From: Rhynochetos jubatus
Lineage: Eukaryota; Chordata; Aves; Eurypygiformes; Rhynochetidae
Direction of reading: 5' to 3'
Assembly (NCBI GenBank): GCA_027574665.1
Contig: CM050672.1
Span: forward strand, 8,540,001-8,604,000
DNA: 64,000 bases
The first letter of the stretch is position 1, and the number at the start of each line of letters is the position of its first letter. The notes under the pieces are model-generated. The model was not told where the DNA came from. It saw only the letters and a list, made by a program, of their open reading frames with translations, and ran no database searches. The position numbers and the translations under genes were made by a program. This document shows positions 20,089 to 37,700 of the stretch, one piece after another.

Positions 20089-20810
20089 TCACCTGCCACT
20101 GGCCCAGGCTGCTCCCAGCCTCATCCAGCCTGGCCTTGGGCACTCCCAGGGATGGGGCATCCACAGCTTCTCTGGGCACCCTGTCCCAGTGCCCCCCCAC
20201 CCTCTGCAGGAAGAATTCCTTCCTGATGGCCCATCTCCATCTCCCTCTTCCCGTTTAAACCCATCACCCCTTGCCCTGTCACCCCCTGCCCTTGGGAAAA
20301 GCCCCCCCAGCACTGGAAGGGGCTCTGAGGTCTCCCTGGAGCTTCCCTTCTCCAGGCTGAACCCCCCAACTCCCCCAGCCTGTCCCCAGGGCAGAGGGGC
20401 TCCAGCCCTTGGAGCATCTCCGTGGCCTCCTCTGGCCTCGCTCCAACAGCTCCGTGTCCTCCTGCTGTTGGGGGCCCAGAGCTGGAGCAGAACTGCAGGG
20501 GGGGTCTCCCCAGAGCGGAGCAGAGGGGCAGAATCCCCTCCCTCACCCCCCTGGCCACGCTGCTCTGGATCCAGCCCAGGATCCGGTTGGTTTCTGGGCT
20601 CCAGCGCACACGGCCGGCTCCTGGCCAGCTCCTCACCCCCAGCACCCCAAATCCTTCTCCCCAGGGCTGTTCCCGATCCGTCCCCAGCCTGTCCCTGTGC
20701 TGGGATTGCCCCGACCCCTGGGCAGGACCTTGGCCTGGTTGGACTCCATGCGGTTGGCACGGACCCACCTCTCCGGTCCCTCTGGATGCCGTTCCTTCCC
20801 CCCAGCTCTG
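20089..20810 (-). mobile_element. CR1 LINE 3' fragment, minus orientation
   Basis: Read on the minus strand this carries the familiar CR1 3' region: a GATGGGTTTAAACGGGAAGAG-like part, then a segment around GCTGTGGATGCCCCATCCCT and GGCCAGGCTGGATGAGG. Only the terminal part remains and there is no intact reverse transcriptase frame. It lies between the NHSL3 3'UTR and the YARS1 polyadenylation signal. The identity is from memory of the CR1 consensus, not from a search. Confidence 0.85.
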
Positions 20811-20899
20811 GGACAGGCACAAACCCGGAGCAGGCTGGCTCCCACCGCGGCCCGGGGCTGGCTGCCGGCTCGGCCCCTCGCCCTGGACAGACCCCCCGG

Positions 20900-21387
20900 G
20901 CGCAGGCGGTTTGATGTTTATTTGGGTTTAGGACAGACGGACGGTTCCCGAGTCAGTGTTCACGGCCCATGCCCCCACGGCCTCCCAGAGCCCGGGGGGG
21001 CCCACGCAGAGCCCGGGGGGGGGGCCCTGCCCCCGGCTCTGGTAGCAGCAGCAGCTTTGAGCAAGCAGCCTTCCCTTTCCGCACCCGCGGTCCCAGCTGG
21101 AAGCAGCGGGCAGGGCACCCAGCCCGTGGCACAGCCCCAGCGCCGAGAGGGCGGGCACGCGTCCCGCCGGTCCCTCAGGTGCCACCGCCAGTCCCAGAGC
21201 TGACCCACGGCCACGAAGCCCCCGGGGCGAGGGGGGGGGCAGCTCATTTAGTCCCAGAGCCCCCAGGTCCTGCAGGGCCGAGCCCCCGGCTCGAGGCACC
21301 GGGGAGGGGATGGCAGAGACCCGGGAGCAGAGCCTGGCTGAGGCTGGGGGGGTCAGGCAGGAGGCACGAGCAGCGGCTCCGGCGCCG
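20900..21387 (-). other. YARS1: YARS1 3'UTR with polyadenylation signal
   Basis: The minus strand carries AATAAA at 20917-20922, about 465 bp past the YARS1 stop codon at 21388-21390. That is a plausible end of the transcript, just before the CR1 relic. Confidence 0.65.
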
Positions 21388-26420
<5,033 letters not shown>

Positions 26421-27375
26421 CTGCCAGGCTGCCCGCAGCACCGTCTGCTCTGCAGAGGCCCCTGCGCCTCCCGTTCCCCCGCCAGCCCTCCCGAGCCCCC
26501 GGCCCAGCCGTGCTGCCCTCCCCTCATTCCCTGCCCCTCCGATGGCACGTTGACCCGGTTCGGGTCCCCTCGGGGTTCAGTCATCGTGTCCCCGGTCCTG
26601 TGGTTGGGTCCCTTGGGACGCTTTTTCTCCCAGTCACGGTGCCTCCCCGGCACCTGGGAGCCCCGTGTCTCGTCCGCCAGGAGCGTCCCACCCGTCCCGC
26701 GCAGCGCTGAGCCCTCCCCTCTGCCGTCGAGGGTGTCCCCGTGAGGTTCCTCGCCCCCCGTAGTTCGCCCGGACCCCCTCCTGAGGTTCCGAGGCCCTTA
26801 CTGTGTCTCCAGGGCATCTGTTCTTATCCTGCCCCCTCGTCATTCCTCCTCTCTCCCCAGCAGCGTCTTCCGAGCCCGTCCTTGTCCTCCACGGCACCTG
26901 CAGCGCTTCGGCTCCCGCTGGGGTTGGGGTTTGGGGGGTTTTGGGGGAGTTGGTTTGTCTGCGCTTCTCTCCGGAGCACTCTTCCCGTACGCGCTGCGGC
27001 GCAGGGTGCCTTCCTGCGGCCCCCTGAGCACCCGCACTTCGTTGAACCCCCCCTCAGAGCTCCTCGTTACCTCCGAGGCTCCGTTGGTCTCGCGGACCCT
27101 CTTGGGTCTCCTCCGCTCCCTTTGCCGAGCACTGTGAGACATCCCCTGCGCCCTAGGGCCCTGTTTCACCCCGGACGGGCACCGTGCACCCCTCTTTCCC
27201 CCCTGACCCCTCCTGAACCCGTTACCCTGCCCGGTCTTTCCGTCCTCTCATCCGTTCAGTGCCCCCCATTCATCCCGGGTCCCCTGAGGACACCCATGCT
27301 TCCTTCCGTTCCCGTCTGAGCTCGCTGCATCCCCGAGTCTTCTCTTATTTACAATAAATCATTTAATTTGCAGCC

Positions 27376-30300
27376 GGAGAGGCGGTTGAGGAGGAATCTC
27401 ACGGATTGAAATCTGCTTTGTCACTTAGGCCTGTCCAGAACGTGGCGCTGGGAGAAGTTAGGTGGTAGGGGTGGTCCTGGGAGAAATGAGGTGTAACCCC
27501 ACAGCATTTTGGGGGTTTTTTAATAGGAAACTAAAGCACACGGGTTTTGTTGTTACTGCATCTAACGCGCCACGTTCCCACACAGCTGGGTACGGCGTTT
27601 TTATCCACCCACACCCTAGAAAACTCAAGGTTAATTGCGTAGCTGGTCGCGCTGCTGACGCAATAGCTGGAGCTCAGGCGGCGCGGTGAAAGAGCAGGTA
27701 TCGGCGTTCCCAGTAAGGGTCGCTTTCTCCGTTCAGAGCTTTGCGTGCTGCAAGCTGAAGGCAGATGAGGAAACTGCTGCTGCTCCTGCTGCTCTCTCAG
27801 CCCCTGAGCTGGCTCAGCTCTGAGGGCAGATGTCTTTTGACATGCAGGGAAGCAGACACTTCTGGGCCAGCCGTAGATTCTTCCTCTCAGCCCCCCGGCT
27901 CTTCTCACCCAAAGGCTTTTCCCACCGGAGTCACTCTCCTTGCGGAGAGTCTTTTTACGTCTCTGGGTCGCTTGTCTCGTTTGTGTGAGCGTCAGCCTGC
28001 GCGCGTGTCCGGGTCGGAGCTGCTCTGCCCGGGGCACGGCTGTTAGCTGGGGGAAGGGTAGTGAAGCCTGGAGTTAACGCTGATACGCCTCGACCGCTCG
28101 CTTGCAGACCGTACGGCCCGTCTCCCAGCACGTAGCCCTCAGCGGCGGGCGAGGACGTCAGGGAGATGAGCGGAGCTGTCTGGGAGAGGCTGCCCCGGTG
28201 GTGGTTGAACAGGTTGAATGTCCAGGGTGTTAAGGCTTGTACGTGCAGGGCTTCGTGTGGCTTTGGGGTTTTTTAATGGCAGGCTGTCGTGGGAATCTAG
28301 ATGGTATTCCTGAACGGAAACAAGACCTCTGGAATTGCTGAGCTATTGATCAGCGTCTGGGTGACTTATCTGATGCTGGTTTTGCAGATGCAGAGGGACC
28401 GGCGTAAGAAGCTGGGTTGGAGGGAAGATGCCGTACGGTACCAAGTGCTGTGTGGTACAAAATGCCCTACAGAATTCCATGTGCTTTGTTCCATGGCAGT
28501 TGGCTTTTTTCCATTTCCTTGTCTTGCCCTCCCGGAGCGCCTTTCCAACCCGGAGCGGCACACGAGGAAGCAGCTGTGAAGGGAAGTTTGTCACTGTCCT
28601 AGATGTGCAGTGACTGAGGCACAAAGGATAGAAGGAATTTGCCCAGAGGATCAGCAGTGAAGCCTGGAACAGAGCCTGCCATTCCCTGAGTGCACTGACT
28701 CCTAGATAATACCGACTCCATTAACGAAGTAATCCATATACAGCGATTCCGTGGGGCGGGAGAGATCGTTTCCTGCTGGGTTCTCCGGACAGGGGTGGTG
28801 ATGCCCAGCGTCAGGGCTCCGTGTCCTTCCTGTATCTCTTTACGAGGCTGTTACTGAGCGATGCGTAGCCATCAGGATGTCGTTTGGGTTAGGCTCCTGG
28901 AAGCAGGCGTTCCGTGGCCAGCTCCATGCTGAGGAAATGGACTTATTCCCAACAGGCAGCCCCTTGCCATGACCGCAGGACGGTGCTGCGGGTACGTGTG
29001 CTGTGCCTACGCCCAGCTTCCCTGCGCTGGGGGACCCGCGGCCGGCGCGGGTACCTCCTCCTGATACACAGGCCCTGTGAATGCACATCTCTCGCGTGAG
29101 TGAACGCTGCCAGGGAGCAGCTCGGCGCTTTGTGAAGGCTTTAGGCTTCCGGGCAGCCTTATTGCTGAAGGTTTCGTTCCTCGGCGTCGCAGCCGTGATC
29201 CGTAGAGACACTGCGAGGGGCGGGAGGGATTGTGTACTAAGCCTCGGTGGAAGGACACGCAGTGTGTGTGCTGCTAGAGGGTAGCCAAGGGGCTCTGCTT
29301 GCTTTCTGCTGTAGTAGAATCCAGCAGCGTCAGGTAAGGTTGGCAGAGACCGTTCTGCGCGAGCCCTGCGATGAAATGTCTCCCAATTAAAAATTCAGTA
29401 GCGTTCCTCAGCGTATCGCAGTCTGACAGCGGCAGCGAGGAAACAACGGGGCGGAAATTGAACTGCGGCGGGCCCTTTGCTGCTGCTCTCTCCGAGGGTG
29501 TTCCCTGCTTCTGTGCTGTAAGGGGCTGCTAGGCGGGAGGAGGAGATTACGGCCTGAAATGTGAAATAGTGGCAGCGGAAACCGTTCCCGCCTTGGTCTG
29601 CGCGAATGTCCAGCGCTGTGCTGGGTGCATCCTCTGCAGAACAGGTCTGGATGGGATAAAGTAGGTTATATCAGCAGTTGGCGGCACCGAGTGTGTGGGT
29701 TTTGGGGCGTTTTTGTCGGTTAAAAAGGACAGCGATGTGCTGGAAAGCGTCAGACGGCATGGCGGGGCTACGCCGTTGTGACCCCGCGAGCCCTGTGTTC
29801 AGGTGGCCAGCAAAACGCTGGCTCTCCCGGCTGCCCGCTTTGCTGACTCCATCTGGGATCTGCAGTCGCTAATAATAAGGATTCTTCGTTTGGAACTTAA
29901 GGAAAATCGCTGCGGATGCACGAGCGGAAAGGGAATCCAGCCCGCGTTCCTCCATGTGCGGGCGCGCGCGCCAGCCAGTGGAAACGTAATCGCTTTAATC
30001 GCTGAGGTCACCAGGCTGGTTTATAGACAGCAGATTTGGGGAGGAAACAGAAGATATTTCGGCGTAACAAGCATGTCGATCATACAGCTTTTCAAAAAAA
30101 AAAAAAAGGCTGCAAAGCCGATTGAATCCGGCCGGCTCGGCTGCTGCTTCCAGACTGGCCACTAATGGCTCATTACGCGTCGTTAGGAAGCTTTTCTGCA
30201 GATCCGGGGAAATGACATTTGCTATGACATATGGTGCCCAACCCTCTCCTCGGGGAGCGGAGTCCACCGCTCAGTCGATGGACTGCCGCGTTTTTATCGG

Positions 30301-32189
30301 CAGGATGGAGCGCAGCTGCGGCGTGCGCTTCCCAGCGATGGAACCTCTCGTGTCTCTGGCACACGCTGGCGCCAGCAGCCCGTTCCCCTCCGTTCGCAGC
30401 TCCTCCAGAAGGGCGTGACCGGCTGAGGTTATGCTAACACTTTCTGCCGTGTAGGTGTTTCCTCCTCCGAGGCGACTGAGCTGCCAGGGAATAACGTGAC
30501 TGACGTTCTCCCTTCCCTCCGAGGAGACGGAGAGCAGAGCGCGTGCTGCTACGCAGGGGAGGTGGGGAGGAGGGGACGGCGCTGTGTTGTTGAGTCGGAA
30601 GGACGTGCCGTGCGGGATTGTTTGCTCCACGCCACCTCCTGCCGCTCCATTCCACTGAACTCACGGGGGAGGAATAGGTGGGCTGAATTGTACTTGTCGG
30701 CACAACATTACAGTGCTCGGAAGGAGGGAGGCAGGCGGCGCTTCGCTTCAGACACACGCTGCGTATATTGGCGAAGGGTTCTGTTTCCACCTTCTTCCTC
30801 CTTAGGGTGCCCACAGTTTCTGCTCAGCTGATCCTTGGAAATCAACGGGCTTAGCGCCTGGGGGCTGCACGGCGTTGGCAGAGCCGGCGGGCTGCCTCCA
30901 TTCCCGGCCGAGTTCAGGGGGCATCAGTCCTTGCAGGGCGCTCTGGGACCCCTGTCGTCCCAGCCCCCTGCCCACTGGCTGCTCTCTAGTGTTTATCGGA
31001 GCCTCCCTTTCCTAGCTCAGCTTCCAACAACCCGGCGGGACCAGCAGCGGGGCAAACACGCCGGGAAACGTGGGTGGGGGTCAGGGTGCGTTCTGCGGCC
31101 AACGTGCCTTTCCTCAGCGCCGCCTTGGTGGTTTTCCTCTGGGTCTCGTCCCTTCTTGGCTGCAAAGCACCTCAGGAGTATCCTTTGGCAACTCCTGACG
31201 GGAATGAGGTACCTTTTCTAAAGCAGGGCTTAGGCTTGAGGCCACACAGGCAGAGCCTCCACGCTGTCCGGCACGGGTTGCAGCGGAAGCTGGTAGGGAA
31301 AGAGCAGCTTTGACCATGAGAGAAGCAGGACCTTAAGTAACCACCTTCTGCTGTTCTGGGAAACACCTTTTCCTAAAGTCTGGGCTTACGGCATCACCGG
31401 CTGCAGACGTTTCCTGTAGGACAATCGCTCGAGCTGGGCAGCTCGGAGTCCCGCTCCCACGAGCTGGGCTGCTGCCAGCCAACATCTGTTTCTTCCCACT
31501 AATGGCATTATTTCTATACCTTTGGAGCCTGCAGTTACGGAACATAACGATAACCCTTTTACCCCCTCCCACATTATGGTTCGGATACCCAGCTCTGAGC
31601 AAACGGTGCCGTGCGCTTTAATTCCCCCTTCTGCCTCTGTCCACGCACACCTCAGCTGGGAAAGAAATGGTTTAAGCCTGTTGCTGGGGAACAACAGGTA
31701 CTGTAAAAAAGGGGACATGGTCTGAGTTCCCGGGACAGCTCCTTAAAACCAGACACGTAACCCCCCCGCCCCCCCAGACCTGCCAAATCACCGGGCTGAA
31801 TCGCCTCGCTGGCGGGCTGCCGAGGGCCGCCCTCTTGGCTGTCTGCTCGCGGGTTAGGAGAGGGCATGTCCCTTGTCGCTTGCACGTGCCGTGCCGTCTG
31901 TCCCCAAGCTCCCCGTGCTGGGGTAGGGATTCCAACTGACGTTCCTTTCGGAGGAGATAAGGCGTGGCTGAGGAATCTTGCTAGGTACGCTACGGCGCTG
32001 TCTACGTGGCGCGGTCCCCTCCTGCAGCCAGCGTGGGCTCTGGGGAACCTTTCTGGTTTCCTACAGCCAGACACGGGGAACACTTCATGCTGTGCTCCCT
32101 GGGAAATGCAGAGAAGGACCCCCCCGCTGTGCCTGTCCCGCTCGAAGGTGAACTGATACTGAGTTCAGACGTTACAAGGACACGCGAGA
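27376..32189. other. Intergenic region with no recognised gene (S100PBP expected by synteny)
   Basis: Composition is less GC-rich than the flanks. The largest frames are near 100 codons and resemble nothing known. The acidic N-terminal and conserved C-terminal segments I associate with S100PBP were not seen on the plus strand. Simple features include an A run near 30092-30105. No tRNA or other structured RNA was recognised. Confidence 0.5.
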
Positions 32190-34752
32190 TGCCTTTAACT
32201 TTTATTGTACGTTATAAAATGTTTATTGCTCTGTCTGTATCAGAGGTGTTGACCTCTCCCTCTTGGTGATGGAGGAGTGTCTTCTGGCAGAGGATCCAGC
32301 GCAGAGACCTTTGGGGTTGGCCTGCCTTCTGAGACTGGCACGAGGGGAGCCCTTGCCCGTCCACCAACATATTCCTAGTGCCTGTCTCCCAGATCAACGA
32401 TTCTGGAAAGGCTGGTGACAGTGGAAGAGGAGAGGTGGCCGAACTCTGCTCCTGCCAGCCCGTCTCACTGCAGGGACCCTTAAACCAGGCTCATCCCAGC
32501 GCAGGTTTGTTGTAACCAGATTCAGACCCTACTCAGGCCACCCCGTCTTGGTATTTGATGGAACAAGTAGGATCTTGCCTTATCCCCTAGTGCATATGGA
32601 GTGGTCTTGTGGAGTAATTAAATAAATAGGGATACCCCATGGCACCCTACGAAGGGTGAATCTGTTCCAGGTGACGTACTCACATCTGCCAGCTTCCAGA
32701 GCACCAGCAACCCCAGGGATCCTGTCAGCTCCCAAACACCGAGCGCTTAACGAGAGCGGAGATCCCCAGCCCCTTTCCCATTCATCACCGTCCTGTTTGC
32801 TGGCTCCAGCAGGTACCCGGCACTACGGCGTCACAGAAGCAGTGCAGACGGGACACGCGAGGAGAGCCAGACCTTCCCACAGGAACCACTACAAGAAGCC
32901 ATTTAAGAACTTAAGCCCTCGGAAAAAGGTCCCTGAGGCAAGAGCCTTTCGCAGTAAATAGCTGTTGCCACGGGAGACCTTGCATAGCAACCGGTATCAG
33001 GAGGATGGGGGTTTTTTTTTGCTGACTGGCTACATTTTTATGGACCTTTTATCACACTGGTCGTGGGGTCAGGCCCAGCTGGGAATACCATGGAGAAAAC
33101 AGCTGGAATTACCCTGGAAGCTGAATAACGGCTCCTGGTGCCCCCTCATTACCGGTCTGTGCCGCAGTAATCGGCGTGTCCCGATTATCTGAGATGAAGA
33201 GCACCGGCGCGGTTGGAGAGACGGCAGCGGAGGAGCCGTGCTGCGGCCTAACCGGAGAAGAACCAGGGGAGCTCCCGCCGCGGGAATGGAGACCGGGGTG
33301 TGCCTTTTTTTCCTTTAAAACCCGCCCGCCAGCCGTGTTACGCAGCAGACACCGATGGATCAAAGCAAGCCGGGAGCGCGCAGCCGCCCAGCGCCGGCTG
33401 CCGGCCGTGCCGCCACGAGCTTTCCTCCTCCCGCGCTCGGAGAGGGGTGGCTGGCCGACGCCGGAGCTCCCGCTGATGCTGTCAGGGCGTAGGGAGACAA
33501 AGATACGGCAAAACCTTGTACGTTCCCAAAGACGGGAAGATCGTTCCAGAAGATGGAGCGTGAGGAGGGAGAGGGGTGCGTGAGGAGGTGCTCCAGCCCC
33601 GGTGACGCAGGGGTTCGGCGCGGGATCACCGGCAGCAGCGGTCTCACTGGTGCTTTTCCATCTCGATCGCAGTCTCGCTGACGCTTTTCCATAGCGATTG
33701 TTTGGGTTTCAGGGTTGGGGTGTTTGGTTTTTTTTTTGCAGGCTTTTCTTTCTGGCCAGATGTTTTGCAGAACACAGACAAGGAGGCGTGTGCCAGCAAG
33801 TGACAACCGCTAGGTCTCTTTCCAAATTGCTCCCGTCGTATTTCACCTCCCCAGTCATCAAGGCTCAGAGGCAGAAAGTGAGAGTGAGGAATGGAGTCCA
33901 TCCGTCGGATGGCAGGCTGTCACGCTTCAATGATGTTCACTGAGGGCTTGTTTTTTGGGAACTGGAAGAGGAGACAAAGGAAGAAAGGATGTGTAGGGAT
34001 CACTAGAGAGGAGAAAGCCCACCTCAGGGATGGGTGCAGTGTGCTGGCCAAGGTCTGGCTGTGTTAAGGTTCTTGCTCCCATCCCCTTGGGATAAGGAAG
34101 AGTTGAGGCTTTAGGGTTGCGCGGCGCTGTCGGCCGCTGAAAGAGCGTGAACCGGTGGGCTACCGCGGTGAAGTACATGCGAGGCGGCGGGGATGCGCCA
34201 GGGCGGGAGGTGCAAACAGAAACACCGGAAGGTTAAATTAATTGAGCTGAGTTTGTATCGGTCGTAGGCTTGAGCCTGCGGACGTCACGGCCGTGGCGCA
34301 CCCTTCGCGTCGCGGGCGTTACCAGCCGGGCGATGACCCGCTCCTCAGTCAACTGCGGGGGAACGTCCCCTTGACCACACGTCACCCAAGGGCTGCTGGG
34401 GGTCAGGGGGCAGGACCCAGGCAGCTCGGGGGCTGCAGCGCCGCTCGGAGCGTTTGTCTTCCAGAGACGCTCAGCCCTTTCAGAAATACGGATTGAAATG
34501 TGTTTTACTGGTGGAGGTGCAGGCTAACCCCGAGGCGGGAGCGAAGCGCGGGTGGCGGGGTGCTCGGAGCACTAAGGAAGCCATGGTGCTGGCGGGCGTG
34601 GGGGCGAGGGGTGATTCCTTTCTGCATCCCGACTGGAGGGGGGAGGCTGCGGTGAGGATGCTTAGCAGGGGCGGCTTTTCGGGTAATTTAGCCGAGGCCC
34701 GGCTGGGAGCTGAGTGTCTCCCCGTGCCCGCGGCGTGCCGGCAGCGTCTCAC
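32190..34752 (-). other. FNDC5: Probable FNDC5 terminal intron and 3'UTR exon
   Basis: The minus strand has two AATAAA signals close together near 32206-32234 (TTTATT on the plus strand), a likely transcript end. The last resolved FNDC5 coding exon ends at 34753 with a donor, so a terminal exon with only one or a few codons plus 3'UTR must lie here. Two acceptors fit phase 0: one at 33863 with a good pyrimidine tract (CTTTCTGCCTCTGAG) adding one Pro codon before TGA, and one at 33932 giving an immediate TGA. I cannot choose between them. Confidence 0.45.
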
Positions 34753-37700
34753 CTTGCTGCGGAGCAGCCCTCCGCTCTGGTGCTCGGGAGTGCTGTTCTC
34801 CGAGGCGTTCTTGGCTTTCTCCTTGCTGTTATTTGGCTCGTTATCTTTGATGATGTCATACTGTCTGCAAAACAGGGCGATCACCCCTAACGGGAAAAAG
34901 CGTTAACGATCACACAAACGAGCTGAGCCCCTGGAGCCTGCGGAGCTCAGGGATCCCTCCTGCCGGCCGGCTGTGTGCCTCCTGGTAGAGGTCGTGCTCC
35001 TAAGGACCGCTCTAACACAGCTAGTCAGCCCTCCGCTGGTCCCCTCGTGATGCCTGCGTCCAGGCAAGACGGGGTGGAAGGGCGGGAGATTAGTTATTTT
35101 CCAACTTCCCGGCCGTTAAAGGGAAGGCGTGTTTTAACCCGACGTTTGGGCAATGATCGAAGGGTTAAGTGGGATCTTTGCTTTGCAAACACGGGAGCTC
35201 CTGGGATTTCTGCTTATTGGAAATGTGCCCTCTGAGCTTTCCCCTCTGGGGTGAAGAGAAGGAGCTGGCAGCGGAGAGGCAGGTACCGTACCTGCCCGCC
35301 TGCCAGTCAGCCGGGGCCTCCCGGGCATCAGGACGTCTGCAAACAGGCAACAATGACGGCAGGAGAGGTGGGAACGTCCTCTCGCACTCGCAGGGGCATG
35401 GAGAGAGAAGCCGGGGCAGCCGTGACGCAAAAGGCGGCTGCAAATGTCTTTCTCGGAAGCTTTTGTGTGACCTTTTGACCAAATACAACTCCTCCGCCTG
35501 CGGGTTCCGCGCACGGAGTTTAAGCAGAACCAGGCAGATGCCCCCTCGCCCTTTCTGACGAGTATTCCAGCTCCCCTAGTAGCAAAACCCACGCAACGCC
35601 TTCACCAGGCCTCGCCAAGGGCTTTACGAAGCGGGGTGTCGGTATGAGCTGCCCCCGGGGGTTAGCGAACACCCCGGGCCAGGGTCCTTCTTGCATCCGT
35701 GCGCGAACGGCTGATGCTGGGAGAACAGGGCAGCACCTGCCCGGTCCCACCTGCTGGGATGCAACATCTGCCCGGCTCTGGGATTTCTGACGGCAAAACC
35801 CAGGCGCAAAGCAGCCAAGAGCTGGGAGAACAACGGGAAAATTAGACGGAGAAGGGCTGGCGTCTTGTTTCAGCCCTGAGCAGACCCGTGCCAGCTCCCG
35901 TCTGCTAAAACACCAGGCTGTGGCCAGGTTAAGAGCTGGAAAGGGGGTTCTGTGCACTGGGAGCTCGTGAAGAACCCACAGATGTAGAGGATTCCCCTCA
36001 CACTTTCCCTTTGAAATGCACCTGTCTGGAAGGGAAACGGTGGGATTAGCAAATTCCTTGTGGTGAGCTGCTCTGAGGCTCAGCGTACAGCCAGTGGGGG
36101 TTGTTCCTCCAGCTCCTGGTTATTGGGGTGGTTTAGGGCAGGGCATTTAAATCTGAATGTGCACAGCTGAAACCCTGGGGCAGGGGCTCGGGGAACTTTT
36201 TAGTTCAGTTCAGGTTTCTATTCTAAACTTCAGCAGTCACGGTCCTTTTGTGACAGATCTCAGACCAGTGACCCCTTTCCTTTCCACATCTCGCCCTGGA
36301 GATGTCTCAGCAGAATCTGGTGTAAAGGGGCCAACTCCTCTGTTGGAGTAAGCTGGCACGAGCCCTGTCCGGTCAGGATCGTTGCAGCGTGCAGCCGCAG
36401 AGATGACGGACGTAAAGGACGTAAGGCCACCTCGACACCGGAACCGCAGGTTCTCAGAGCCACCAGCCGTAAAACACCCACGAGATCTGTCCTAGGTGCG
36501 ATCTGGCGTAAGCCCTACTGAAACGTGGCCCCAAACTCACGCCGGAAGACTTGCTCTTTGGAAATCTAACGTATTTGTACGGATTACGGAAGGTCAGTCG
36601 GGGGTCTTGCGCCCTTTTGACCAGCGGCTTCCAGGCAGTGCTAGTCACCTTCCTCCTCCCGCTGTCCCAAGCCCCTGTAGGCCTTTCCTCCCTTTTGGTG
36701 AGTAGGATTCCGCTCACGCCCCTCCTGTTGAACACTACTCTGTTGCAGGATCTGGGTTGACCTGTGTTTTGATGTCCTGGGCCATTCGTTCTTTCAACGC
36801 TTCCATCGTTTTAATGGATTCTGACAGTGGGTTTTGGTGCGTACGTAACAGCGGGTGTTGAGAGCAAGTCTTTGAAATTCCTGTTTCCAGGTAATTACAG
36901 CGACTTGCATCACTGGAAGGGCTGGAGGCATCCTGTTGGATGGCTGGGGGTGTTATCATCAGTGCTTTCTGGAAAAATGGAGATTACGGGATTAGCCATG
37001 GCGAATTAGGCCATTGATTCACCGATCCATGATGCACTTCCTGCTGGACCAGAACCGACCTCGGCTTCACCTGCTTTCGGCACTGCCCCACTCGAGAGGC
37101 TGCAGAGGGAGCTGAGGTGCCCTGACAGCTGGGTGAGCAGGACTCTTCTTGGGGGGAAGGGTTTCCTTTCAGGTTCTCCGCCTCACACAGGCCAACCCGA
37201 GGGACCCTACGTGCTTGGACAGAAAGGTTGCACTGACCTGCCCACATAAACAACACCACAACAATGATGAGAATTTCCCCCGCTCGCAGCTGCTGGGTTT
37301 TCTTCGCCATCTCCTGCATTGTCACCTCATCTGCACAGGGGAGAGAGAGAGGGTGAAACCCAACTGCCTGGCTCGGGCTGTGCCAGGCACCAGCTCACGG
37401 TGCCCTTGACTCCAACCGTCAGCGTGGGAGCTCCAGGGAGAGGGTGCGAGCCCACCACTCACACCAACAGCACGACAGCAAGCGTCAGCTGCTCTGGAGC
37501 AGCTGCCCTGGCAACCTGCAGGAATCGGAGCGAGGGAGCGGGACCGTCGGGCAGTGACCACAGCAGAGCCGCCGTGGGGTAAGACTGCGTTACGTGGGGC
37601 GAGGGAGTGGGACCATCAAGCAGCGACCGCAGCGGAGCCGCCGTGGGGTAAGTCTGCGTTACGTGGGGCGAGGGAGTGGGACCATCGAGCAGCGACCACA

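Noticed and set aside
27765-28046. 93-codon frame starting MRKLLLLLLLSQPLS, signal-peptide-like
   Set aside because: The Leu run comes from a CTG/CTC-rich stretch, the rest has no domain, and there is no supporting gene context. It would need conservation or transcript evidence.
32656-32961. 101-codon plus-strand frame with a basic C-terminus, considered as part of the missing S100PBP
   Set aside because: It does not match the S100PBP segments I know and lies antisense to the probable FNDC5 3'UTR.
34480-34752. Read-through extension of the FNDC5 tail exon
   Set aside because: A consensus donor follows LLRSK exactly where the vertebrate protein nearly ends, and the extension is unlike any FNDC5 tail.
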